Assembly: GCF_902459465.1 (NCBI RefSeq)
Contig: NC_047062.1
Span: forward strand, 32,916,673 to 32,980,672
Reading direction: 5' to 3'
Source of the DNA: Asterias rubens
Lineage: Eukaryota; Echinodermata; Asteroidea; Forcipulatida; Asteriidae
DNA: 64,000 bases
Below the pieces are notes generated by a model. That model was not told the DNA's origin. It made no database searches and saw nothing but the letters and a program-made list of their open reading frames with translations. The first letter of the stretch is position 1. Each line of letters starts with the position of its first letter. Below, in pieces: positions 43,828 to 53,639 of this stretch. Made by a program: the position numbers and the translations under genes.

Positions 43828-43981
43828 TGTTCAGTAACTTGTGATGTTGGTATCAAAGTCCGAACCATTACATGGTTGAGACATCAACCTGATGGCAGCT
43901 CACCATTGGTGGAGTTTAGACTGTGTCCTCAATCAAGTCAACCATCACATACAGAGTTCTGCCAACAAAAGCCATGTACAG
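43828..43981 (+). CDS. Thrombospondin type-1-like exon
   Basis: Between acceptor ggttccag and donor acag|gtaggt, the phase 0 frame gives 51 codons starting CSVTCDVGIKVRTITW and ending EFCQQKPCT. CSxTCxxGxxxR and the terminal CxxxPC spacing are TSP1 hallmarks. The usual third cysteine after the R is replaced by W, and the N-terminal tryptophans would lie in an earlier exon. It ends in phase 1, so it cannot splice in frame to the phase-2 module exons. It can join the exon at 48523 (giving T-D-GVYLS). Confidence 0.65.
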
Positions 43982-44261
43982 GTAGGTACACTCAAATAAA
44001 TAAATAATAATGTGTATTTTTATAGCGCCTTTAACGAGAGCAAAATGCTTATAATCTAAAGATACTTCCCAAGTGCCTTAAAACTCACATTAATAGTTCC
44101 TTATTGACCTAATCAAGAGGTGTCCCTTTCACAAAATTCTTTTGTTCATTCTTATTTATTCTTCTTCATCATGATAGAAAAACGTGAAATTCCATATCCC
44201 ATGTTTTAAAAAACATGAAAATGAAATTACTATATACAGTTTTTATTTTATTCCCCTTTAG

Positions 44262-44372
44262 GCTAGCTACAATCATACCATTGCCAGATGAAGAAGTCTA
44301 CCTCACCAGAAGTAGATGCATGATGGGAATGCAGCCCAGCTTAGGATTCAACGATGTCTTCTTCAACAGAAG
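44262..44372 (+). CDS. Module exon copy 5, open
   Basis: 111 nt, phase 2-2, acceptor ccccttta-g and donor acagaag|gtacat. It reads PLPDEEVYLTRSRCMMGMQP and then GFNDVFFNRR. One codon longer than copies 3 and 7 (extra E). Confidence 0.62.
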
Positions 44373-44716
44373 GTACATTTACGGGAGGAAAAAAACATTA
44401 ATTTGAGTTGCACCAAGATATTTTGGACAGTTTGATGATAATAGGCTTTGAGAAAAATATCTAAACATCTTAACGTTGTCTTTTGCCTCATACTCTGAGA
44501 GGGGCGTAAAGCTGTTGTAAAAGAACCCAGAACAGTCATCATGAAAGAAAATGGGCCTGCGTTTCTGCTAAGGTTTGGCTGCAAGTTGCACCACTGAGCC
44601 TACCAAAACGGTTCAAGTAATAGTTTCTTCTTAACAAATGTCCACCTATTATTGTGCCTTAAATACCTGATAGCTCATTCATCACAGAATATTGTTTATA
44701 TTTTATAACCATTTAG

Positions 44717-44826
44717 GCTAGCTACAGAAACGTCATTGTCAGATGAAGTCTGCCTCTCCAGAAGTAGATGCATGATGGGAATATAACCCAGCTGCAAGAT
44801 TCCAATGATGTCTTCTCCATCAACAG
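44717..44826 (+). pseudogene. Module exon copy 6, stop codon
   Basis: Splice motifs are intact (aaccatttag, aacag|gtaaac). The frame opens as SLSDEVCLSRSRCMMGI and then hits TAA where open copies have cag. Length 110 nt. Confidence 0.6.
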
Positions 44827-45060
44827 GTAAACTAATGACAAAAACGTTTATGGGTAATTGGGCTTTGAGAACAACATGTAAACCTGTTGTGATAAAATTT
44901 GTTCCACCAATTGCTGGGAACTCTAAAATGTTTCCATGCTCAGCCGCAGGAATAATTGCAAAATTATATATTTATTAAAAATACTCGCTTTGTAGAATAT
45001 CTTCACCATGAAACCATGAAACAACCTAAAAAAATGACATAGGTTCTTATTAAATGTAAT

Positions 45061-46758
45061 GGTATGGTTTGGCAGCAAGTTGTGCCAGCATGCTGTGCTT
45101 GACTAGCGAGTGCTTTGATACCTCACATAAATAGTCTCTTATAGACCTAATCGATAGGTGTCTCTTTTATTTAATTCCCATTTAGCCTAGCTGGCATGGT
45201 TTAGCAGCAAGTTGTGCCACCATGCTGTGCTTGACTAGCGAGTGCTTTGATACCTCACATAACTAGTCTCTTATAGACCTAATCGATAGGTGTCCCTTTT
45301 ATTTAAATCCCATTAAGCCTAGCTGGTATGGTTTGGCAGCAAGTTGTGCCACCATGCTGTGCTTGACTAGCGAGTGCTTTGATACCTCACATAACTAGTC
45401 TCTTATAGACCTAATCGATAGGTGTCCCTTTTATTTAAATCCCATTAAGCCTAGCTGGTATGGTTTGGCAGCAAGTTGTGCCACCATGCTGTGCTTGACT
45501 AGCGAGTGCTTTGATACCTCACATAACTAGTCTCTTACAGACCTAATCGATAGGTGTCCCTTTTATTTAAATCCCATTAAGCCTAGCTGGTATGGTTTGG
45601 CAGCAAGTTGTGCCACCATGCTGTGCTTGACTAGCGAGTGCTTTGATACCTTACATAACTAGTCTCTTACAGACCTAATCGATAGGTGTCCCTTTTATTT
45701 AATTCCCATTAAGCCTGGCTGGTATGGTTTGGCAGCAAGTTGTGCCACCATGCTGTGCTTGACTAGCGAGTGCTTTGATACCTCACATAAATAGTCTCTT
45801 ATAGACCTAATCGATAGGTGTCCCTTTTATTTAATTCCCATTAAGCCTAGCTGGCATGGTTTGGCAGCAAGTTGTGCCACCATGCTGTGCTTGACTAGCG
45901 AGTGCTTTGATACCTCACATAACTAGTCTCTTACAGACCTAATCGATAGGTGTCCCTTTTATTTAATTCCCATTAAGCCTGGCTGGTATGGTTTGGCAGC
46001 AAGTTGTGCCACCATGCTGTGCTTGACTAGCGAGTGCTTTGGTACCTCACATAACTAGTCTCTTATAGACCTAATCGATAGGTGTCTCTTTTATTTAAAT
46101 CCCATTAAGCCTAGCTGGTATGGTTTGGCAGCAAGTTGTGCCACCATGCTGTGCTTGACTAGCGAGTGCTTTGATACCTCACATAACTAGTCTCTTATAG
46201 ACCTAATCGATAGGTGTCCCTTTTATTTAAATCCCATTAAGCCTAGCTGGTATGGTTTGGCAGCAAGTTGTGCCACCATGCTGTGCTTGACTAGCGAGTG
46301 CTTTGATACCTCACATAACTAGTCTCTTACAGACCTAATCGATAGGTGTCCCTTTTATTTAATTCCCATTAAGCCTGGCTGGTATGGTTTGGCAGCAAGT
46401 TGTGCCACCATGCTGTGCTTGACTAGCGAGTGCTTTGATACCTCACATAAATAGTCTCTTATAGACCTAATCGATAGGTGTCCCTTTTATTTAATTCCCA
46501 TTTAGCCTAGCTGGTATGGTTTAGCAGCAAGTGTTGCCACCATGCTGTGCTTGACTAGCGAGTGCTTTGATCCCTCACATAAATAGTCTCTTATAGACCT
46601 AATCGATAGGTATCCCTTTTATTTAATTCCCATTAAGCCTAGCTGGTATGGTTTGGCAGCAAGTTGTGCCACCATGCTGTGCTTGACTAGCGAGTGCTTT
46701 GATACCTCACATAAATAGTCTCTTATAGACCTAATCGATAGGTATCCCTTTTATTTTG
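45061..46758 (+). repeat. 132-bp tandem array, about 13 units, derived from an intron 3' end
   Basis: The unit begins ggtatggtttggcagcaagt and ends tttatttaattcccatt(t/a)agcctagct. Starts at 45061, 45193 and 45325 show a 132-bp period. Two to three older units lie at 42209-42545 (with gtgttgcc in place of ttgtgcc). Each unit ends in a sequence like the module-exon acceptor (cccatttag|cctagc), so the array repeats a potential splice acceptor about 13 times. The last unit leads directly into module copy 7. Confidence 0.92.
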
Positions 46759-46769
46759 TTCCCATTTAG

Positions 46770-46877
46770 CCTAGCCGCAGACACACCATTGTCAGACGAA
46801 GTCTACCTCTCCAGAAGTAGATGCAAGATTGGAATGCAGCCCAGCTCAGGATTCAATGATGTTTTCTCCAACCCAAG
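46770..46877 (+). CDS. Module exon copy 7, open
   Basis: 108 nt, phase 2-2, acceptor tcccatttag and donor cccaag|gtagat. It reads TPLSDEVYLSRSRCKIGMQP and ends NDVFSNPR. It is closest to copy 3. Confidence 0.62.
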
Positions 46878-47508
46878 GTAGATTTATTTTGATGATTTAT
46901 TCCAGAGTTATTCATTTATTGCTGGGAACTCTTAAATATTCCTGTGCGCACCTGCAGGATTAATTTTTGAAACTATTTATTTAACATTTATGCTCTTTTT
47001 TCTTTTAAATTTTGACCTCAAAGAGGACAAACGCTGTCACAAAATGAACTGGAATTTCTTTTTTCTTTTGAGGAAATATTGATTTTGTGAACTGTGAATT
47101 TGCCAGATCTAAGCCTTTTAACCTTATCTCCTAAGCCAAATACCAAGAAAACATTGATAGCAGCCTATAAAGCTCCCATAACCGTCATTTGTCACTCAGA
47201 GGTCTAGAAGTGGGCATTACACAAGAGTCTCTAGTAAGGGGGAGGCTTAGAGCAGGATTTCAAGTGACTTTGGTCCTTCTTGTTACAGAACAAAGTACAA
47301 AACACTTGCCCTGTTAAAGCGTTATCCCACGATCACTGGTTAAGAAAAGTTTATTTCGAACATAAAGTTAAATATTAGTTGATTTTATATTGATTGATTA
47401 TTACAAAACTTTGTTTTACACTAAAGAATAACCACATGTGTTCCATCACTCCTTAATTGTTGTAAAGCTATCTAAAACATTATCGTGTTCTTTGTTTGCA
47501 TGATACAG

Positions 47509-47633
47509 AAAGGGTTGTCATCTCCACAAAGATTTACTCATCAACCAAGAAGATGTCTGAGACCTGCAGTTGATGATCTTCCTAACAGCGTACAATGATC
47601 CTGGAAAAGGAACTGCTCTCTCCTTTATAAAGG
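47509..47633 (+). pseudogene. Second-type exon, degraded
   Basis: The block after tgatacag (ggttgtcatctccacaaaga...ccgtctgagacctgcag-like) aligns loosely with the exon at 48523. All three frames hit stops (TGA) before the donor at ataaagg|gtaagg. It is probably dead. Confidence 0.45.
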
Positions 47634-47859
47634 GTAAGGGAAACTCCTGAACATGAAAACAGCTGTTAATTTATGAATCTATCATTGCAATATATCATCA
47701 ATCTTTAATCTTTGGTAGTTTAACCTATTGGCAGTGGAGTCCCCAGACTCTAATAAGTAAAAGGTGTGAAGAAACTGGTTTGTGGGGAAATGTCAAGGTC
47801 ATTATGGCTAAAACAAAGACAAGACACGGCATACTGTCTCTTAATTTGATCTGTGAATT

Positions 47860-48230
47860 GGTCTTGGGATCCCCTGAAGCCCATTGTTTTTGGAACCCAT
47901 AGGTCAAATGTCATGGTCATTGTGGCTAAAACAAACTAAATGTTGTCTGAGTGATTATCAACTCCAATTTGATGTGTTGATTGGTCTTGGGATCCCCCAG
48001 AAGCCTATTGTTTTTGGACCCCCTAGGTCAAAAGAAATGTTGTCTGAGCAAAGAAGGACTTGGCATATCAACTCCAAATTCTGTAGCTTGTTTTTTTTTT
48101 AGGATCCCCCAGAAGCCTATTGTTTTTTACCACAAGGTCATTACGGCAAGGTCATTATGGCTAAAACAACATAAATGTTGCCCAAGCAATAACTCTAGGA
48201 TCCCTAAGAAACTTACTGTTTTTGAGCATG
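47860..48230 (+). repeat. Diverged tandem repeat, about 4 units
   Basis: ttgggatccccNagaagcctattgtttttgg(a)cccc(ct)aggtcaaa recurs with aaatgttgtctgag and atcaactccaa between. Unit lengths vary at around 100-120 bp. It lies in an intron of the duplicated-exon locus. Confidence 0.65.
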
Positions 48231-48522
48231 GTATTTGCACTTGTCAAAACACCATTCTAGTCTTGTTTTGGGCTTCTTCTTCTTTTTTTTTGGGGGGGGG
48301 GGGCGATTCAGGGAATTGTTTGATTTATTTTTCATTTTGAGGAATCCTCTACAAATCTACACAGACCTCAACATAAAGAATTACCTTGTCTCAAACGTTT
48401 ACATCCCATTGTTTTACCTCGAACATCTTTTAATCTTTTCTTTGAATACTTGAAAAAACTTAGCTTACATTTTTGAATGTCACAATTTAACAAATCATTT
48501 GTTTGTTTTAATCTATTTGTAG

Positions 48523-48631
48523 ATGGTGTCTACCTGTCACCTAGAAGATTTCCGAGACCTGCAACTGCGTATAGTCAGCCCACTGTCTACACATCACCAG
48601 TTAAGATGTGTGAGGGTTACGCAAGAGGAAG
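48523..48631 (+). CDS. Second-type exon, open, last recognised exon of the locus
   Basis: 109 nt from acceptor atttgtag to donor gaggaag|gtaaaa. Entering in phase 1 and leaving in phase 2, it reads GVYLSPRRFPRPATAYSQPT and then VKMCEGYARG. VYLSPRR echoes VYLSRSR of the module exons. No later exon was recognised. Confidence 0.5.
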
Positions 48632-49104
48632 GTAAAATACCTGTGGTTGTTTTACACTAACATCAAAGGGTGGTCTGTTTTTGCAGCACTCATACCAACA
48701 GAATATCTCGTCACATACCACAACATTTTTGGGGATGAATGCTGGCATCAGCCTAACCCGAAATGCGAGGTCTGTCCCTACAGATTGATTACAGATTTAA
48801 AAGATAGGAAACATGTTTTTGATTAACAAAACCCCTTTAACTGTACAGAAATACAATTTTAAATAATTAAAAAGCTTTTTAGTATGAACCATTGATATGT
48901 TTACTTGAGTTAAATCATAACTAGGAATGAAATTATTTTGCATTGTATGATGATAAGTAAAAGATCTGGAATGTGCTGAACACCATGCCTGACCTAAAAC
49001 AAATTTACACAAATTTAGTTCAGGCAAATCAGATCCAATTTGTTTAAGGTACACTTTGGCAAAATTGATTTGAAGATTTAAATGTTGTATTAATTGAATC
49101 ATCA

Positions 49105-49491
49105 TTAAAGGCAGTGGACACTATTGGTAATTACTCAAAATAATTATTATCATAAAACCTTACTTGGTAACGAGTAATGGGGAGAGGTTGATAGTATAAA
49201 ACATTGTGAGAAACAGCTCCCTCTGAAGTGACGTAGTTTTCGAGAAAGAGGTAATTTTCCATGAATTTGATTTCGAGACCTCAAGTTTAGAATTTGAGGT
49301 CTCGAAATCAAGCATCTGAAAGCACACAACTTCACGTGACAAGGGTGTTTTTTTCTTTCATTAATATCTCGCAAATCCGACGATCGATCGAGCTCAAATT
49401 TTCACAGGTTTGTTATTTTATGCATATGTTGAGATACACCAAGTGAGAAGACTGTTCTTTGACAATTACCAATAGTGTCCATTTTCTTTAA
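49105..49491. mobile_element. MITE family A, reference copy
   Basis: Ends ttaaaggcagtggacactat and gtgtccattttctttaa. The centre is an inverted pair, gatttcgagacctcaagttt / gaatttgaggtctcgaaatc. It shares ttcacaggtttgttatttta and gagatacaccaagtgagaag with other copies; family B has related phrases, so A and B are probably cousins. The TTAA at each end may be target sequence. Confidence 0.9.
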
Positions 49492-50220
49492 TGGATCACC
49501 ATATTTTGATGACAAGGGCAATTAAACGCCCCTAGTTAGGGCTAGTTCATTTAATAATAGTAGTGCCAATTTAAAATGCGCCATGTCTGTCTTAAAGACG
49601 CTCCTGGCGCAGAAGAGATGCAGAAGCAAGATTGCAATGAGTTACATAGTTAAGCACAAAAATAGGTTTCCATTTCACAGCGTGAAAAAGCTGATGTCCT
49701 ACAATGTGTAGCCAATATCTTTCATTACAATCATGGAAGCCCCAGAGTTTGAAAGAAAAAAACCAATACTATTGAAACATCAAGGTCTTCAAGGCTTTCT
49801 TTGAAATGAAGGAATCATAAATGAGGAATAAGCTTGTTGATTTCATTTGTAAAATTGTAGACATGTTAATTATTGATGTCAGAGTCAGATGTAATCTAAC
49901 ATTCAAGTAAATGTTTTATTAAAAAGTAAGTGCACCATTTGCAAGCAATCACACAATGTGTTTGTTTTGAACTCACAAAAGTGGATACAAGAATACTGTT
50001 TCTCGGGGTGGCATACTTCTCGAAAGAGCGGCTTTAAGATTTCAGAAAGATATAGTACTTTGGTCTTTTGTTACCAGGAGGAAAAACCTTATCTTAAAAT
50101 CAGATTCTTGCAAGGTACACTTATTTTACTCCACAAACTTAAAGCTTCATAAAATTTTAGAGTAAACATATATCTCAATAATTATAAGTAGCCATATTCT
50201 TTGCATTTAATGTTGCTGAC

Positions 50221-50416
50221 TTAAAGGCACTGGACACTCATGGTAATTACTCAACATAATTGTTGGCATAAAAACTTACTTGGTAACGAGCATGAGAGTG
50301 CTGTTGATAGTATACAATGTTTTGAGAAATCAAATGGCTCCCTCTGAAGTAACATAGTTTTTGAGAAAGGGGTAATTTCTCACTCAAATCTTTCGCAAGG
50401 TGTACAGTGCCTTTAA
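50221..50416. mobile_element. MITE family A, internally deleted
   Basis: Left part ttaaaggcactggacactca...ttacttggtaacgagca and right end gtgtacagtgcctttaa are joined with about 180 bp missing between. Confidence 0.8.
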
Positions 50417-50708
50417 GAGTAATTATATGCATAATGGAATAAGATCTTAAAAGCAAATTATTGTTTTATATTAATGAAAAGCTAGACATTTAAAAAACAA
50501 TGTCCTTCAGAAGTTTTTTCTTAGTTGTGACTGGCTGACAAAACCCTAATCTCCGAGTCAATAAGTATTTTGGTATTTTCTTGATAAATGCAGATAAGTT
50601 ATAAGACGTGCTGCATGCAGACTTTAATTGAGCAAATAAAAAACCATGATTTAAAACCAAAACCCAATACTAGTGCAGACCAGTGCATGAAAACATTCCT
50701 CGTATAAG

Positions 50709-50903
50709 AGCTTTCATAGAGCTGCTTAAAGCGCAACAATTAGCTAAGCATAACACAATTGTGCTTACCAAAATATGGTTACCAGCCTAACTACCATGCT
50801 ATGTGAACAAATTGTCACTGGTATGGTATCCTGCTCATTTCTGCTCAGCAGAAAACTGCTAAGCAATATGTTCAGCTAAAAGCAGCTCTATGAAATTAGG
50901 CCC
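50709..50903. mobile_element. MITE family D
   Basis: Ends ctttcatagagctgcttaaag and inverted agcagctctatgaaattaggccc. The core differs from other D copies (aaaatatggttaccagccta). Confidence 0.75.
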
Positions 50904-51409
50904 AGGGTAGAAATTTGAAATATGTATTGACAAATAAAATAGTAACATTTAGTCTTTCACAAGAAGTGTCAAAATAGTGCTTAAAACATCACTCGGCAAA
51001 AGATTCAAAGTTATTGAAAACAAATTAAAACTATTGTCTTATGCCGATAATGTGAAGATTACTTTGTTGTCATTATAATATATTATTTGAAGTTTAAGTT
51101 GGCAAATAAAATGATTCTATAAATGAAAAAAAGAAATCTCTCTCATTCCCTTTACTTTAATGTGCTATTGTTTTACATATAATGTGTTGTGGATTATAAG
51201 TAGTAAAAGTAAGACATAGAACCCTGTCCCTATCCTTAACCATCGAGTCATACTTCAACACAAATAAGTAAACCATAAATATAGATTTGTTTATAATTGA
51301 CTGAAAACCCTCCGAAACAAAATGTTACTTGCCTATCCCATTACTCCTACCATCACCCCAAGCCCTCATCCCAACAGTACAGCCCAAAATACTCCTCATT
51401 TCCACCCCA

Positions 51410-52235
51410 AAAAAAGTACTACACCACACCTTTAATACGAAAAACCCCTACCGTTAAATTACATCTAAGAATAACCACTTTAATAGCCAAAGTTCCACAC
51501 CATTAAATACTTTGATTAAAAAGTACCATACCACACCTTTAATACGAAAAACCCCTACCGTTAAATTACATCTAAGAATAACCACTTTAATAGCCAAAGT
51601 TCCACACCATTAAATACTTTGATTAAAAAGTACCATACCACACCTTTAATACGAAAAACCCCTACTGTTAAATTACATCTAAGAATAACCACTTTAATAA
51701 CAAAAGTTCCACCCCCATTAAAAACTTTAAATAAAAAGTGGGTACCACACCTTTTAATACGAAAAACCCCTACCGTTAAATTACATCTAAGAATAACCAC
51801 TTTAAAAACAAAAGTTCCACCCCCATTAAATACTTTAAAAAAGTACTATAGCACACCTTTAATACGAAAACCCCCTACCGTGAAAATTACATCTAAGAAT
51901 AACCACTTTAATAGAAAATGTTCCACCCCATTTAATACTTTGACTAAAAAGTACCATACCACACCTTAAATACGAAAAACCCCTACCGTTAAATTAAATC
52001 TAAGAATAACCACTTTAACAACAAAAGTTCCACCCCCATTAAATACTTTAAATAAAAAGTACTATAGCACACCTTTAATACGAAAACCCCCCTACCGTGA
52101 AAATTACATCTAAGAATAACCACTTTAATAGAAAATGTTCCACCCCATTTAATACTTTGACTAAAAAGTACCATCACCTTTAATACGAAAAACTCCTACC
52201 GTTAAATTACATCTAAGAATAACCATTTTAATAGA
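51410..52235 (+). repeat. Tandem array, about 8 x 107 bp
   Basis: aatacgaaaa(a)cccc recurs at 51434, 51541, 51648, 51756, 51861, 51969, 52077 and 52182 (steps 105-108). Units contain gttaaattacatctaagaat and aaccactttaata. Steps are not multiples of three and the frames rotate. It is non-coding. Confidence 0.92.
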
Positions 52236-52289
52236 AAAAAACCCATCTCATCCCAACGTACCCCCTAGTCCTTCCAAGCTTTATCATGC

Positions 52290-53040
52290 CTGTCTCAGCC
52301 CAACACTCCTACCATCACCCAAGCCCTCATCCCAAACAGTCCATCTCATCACTCCTACCATCACCCCAAGTCCTCATCCCAACCAGCCCATCCCACTCTC
52401 CTACCGTCACCCCAAGTCCTCATCCCAAACAGTCAAGCCCATCACTCCTACCATCACCCAAGTCCTCATCCCAAACAGTCAAGCCCATCACTCCTACCAT
52501 CACCCCAAGCCCTCATCCCAAACAGTCCAGCCAATTACTCCCACACCATCACCCAAGTCCTCATCCCAAGCAGTCAAGCCCATTACTCCTACCATCGCCC
52601 CAACTCCTCATCCCAAACAGTCCAGCCAATTACCCCTACACCATCAACCAAGTCCTCATCCCAACCACCCCATCCCACTCTCCTACCGTCAACCCAAGCT
52701 TGTCATCCCAAATAGTCAAGCCCATCACTCCTACCATCACCCCAACTCCTCATCCCAAACAGTCAAGCCCATCACTCCTACCATCACCCCAAGTCCTCAT
52801 CCCAAACAGTCAAGCCCATCACTCCTACCATCACCCCAAGTTCTCATCCCAAACAGTCAAGCCCATCACTCCTACCATCACCCCAAGTCCTCATCCCAAA
52901 CAGTCAAGCCCATCACCCCTACCCTCACCCCAAGTCCTCATCCCAAACAGTCAAGCCCATCACCCCTACCATCACCCCAAGTCCTCATCCCAAACAGTCA
53001 AGCCCATCATCATTCCTACATTCACCCAAGACCTCATCCC
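52290..53040 (+). repeat. C-rich 47-bp minisatellite, about 16 units
   Basis: The unit is ccaagtcctcatcccaaaca followed by gtcaagcccatcactcctaccatcacc. It directly follows the 107-bp array. It yields a 278-aa open frame rich in P/S/H. The 47-bp period makes the protein repeat only every 141 nt and the purine-poor strand simply lacks stops, so a gene is unlikely. Confidence 0.9.
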
Positions 53041-53316
53041 AACCAACCGAGCCCACTGGCTGACCAGCAAACTCCCAGCCCCTTGCCCGGGAGTCTCAGA
53101 GCAGAGGCAACCCTTACCCTAGCCCACTGAGCAACCTCCTTGGCCCCTCAGCACTTAGAAATTTTACTCCTCCAGCCAAGCTCCAAGGCCCTTGGTAGGC
53201 CCTTGGTCAACTCTCAGATCAGCTAGAAATCCAAGGGTTGAGCCAGGGAAAATAAATTCTGAAATATTTTCTAAGTCAGCCATTTTTAACTTCATCACTC
53301 CAAAAACCGTTAGATT

Positions 53317-53523
53317 TTTATAACAGCTCAGTAGCACAGCGGTGAGAGAGAGTGCTTACAGAGTGGAAGGTCCCCGGTTCAAGCCCTGCACATTTTTATC
53401 AGAATTATAAAAAAAGTCTTTTTTTGATGGTAAAAAGGTCCCCGGAGGGATTTGAACCCACCCTGCTCACAGCTCCAGGATTCCTGGGGCTGTGAGCTAG
53501 CCCACTGCGCCACGGCGGCTCTT
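53317..53523. repeat. Convergent pair of tRNA-like sequences
   Basis: On plus, about 53322-53390 has agctcagtagcacagcggtg and B box ccccggttcaagccctg. On minus, about 53523-53434 has CCGTGGCGCAGTGGGCTAG and GGTGGGTTCAAATCCCTCC. Both have A/B-box spacing like tRNA, but neither closes a full cloverleaf. They are read as SINE heads facing each other. Confidence 0.5.
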
Positions 53524-53639
53524 GAAAAAATTTGCTCGGAACTAATATTTAAACCTTAGAATGGATTGGCCGACTAAAAAAAAAATTGAGATGAACCCTA
53601 TGACCTTTGACCTTAGCAAGAATCACAAGAAGAAAGATA

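Larger units (their letters stand above)
41189..48631 (+). other. Duplicated-exon locus of an unrecognised gene (partly decayed)
   Basis: At least ten exon-like blocks lie on the plus strand. Seven copies of one module exon end at 41213, 41957, 42720, 43198, 44372, 44826 and 46877. A TSP1-like exon is at 43828-43981, and two exons of a related second type are at 47509-47633 and 48523-48631. Flanking intron sequence was copied too. For example, gggcctg(t/c)gtttctg...gtttggctgcaagttgcacc follows the exon copies ending at 41213 and 44372. Three of six complete module copies are open. The TSP1-like exon suggests a secreted or matrix protein, but no known family was recognised for the module. The true 5' part lies in or beyond the gap. 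Whether the gene is live or a decaying paralogue is unresolved. Confidence 0.6.

Noticed and set aside
52286..53122. 278-aa P/S/H-rich open frame
   Set aside because: It lies on a 47-bp minisatellite, which is not a multiple of three. The frame stays open because the strand is C/A-rich and poor in stop codons.
53434..53523. Functional tRNA on the minus strand
   Set aside because: A and B boxes are present but the acceptor stem does not pair and the anticodon arm is irregular. A SINE head is more likely.
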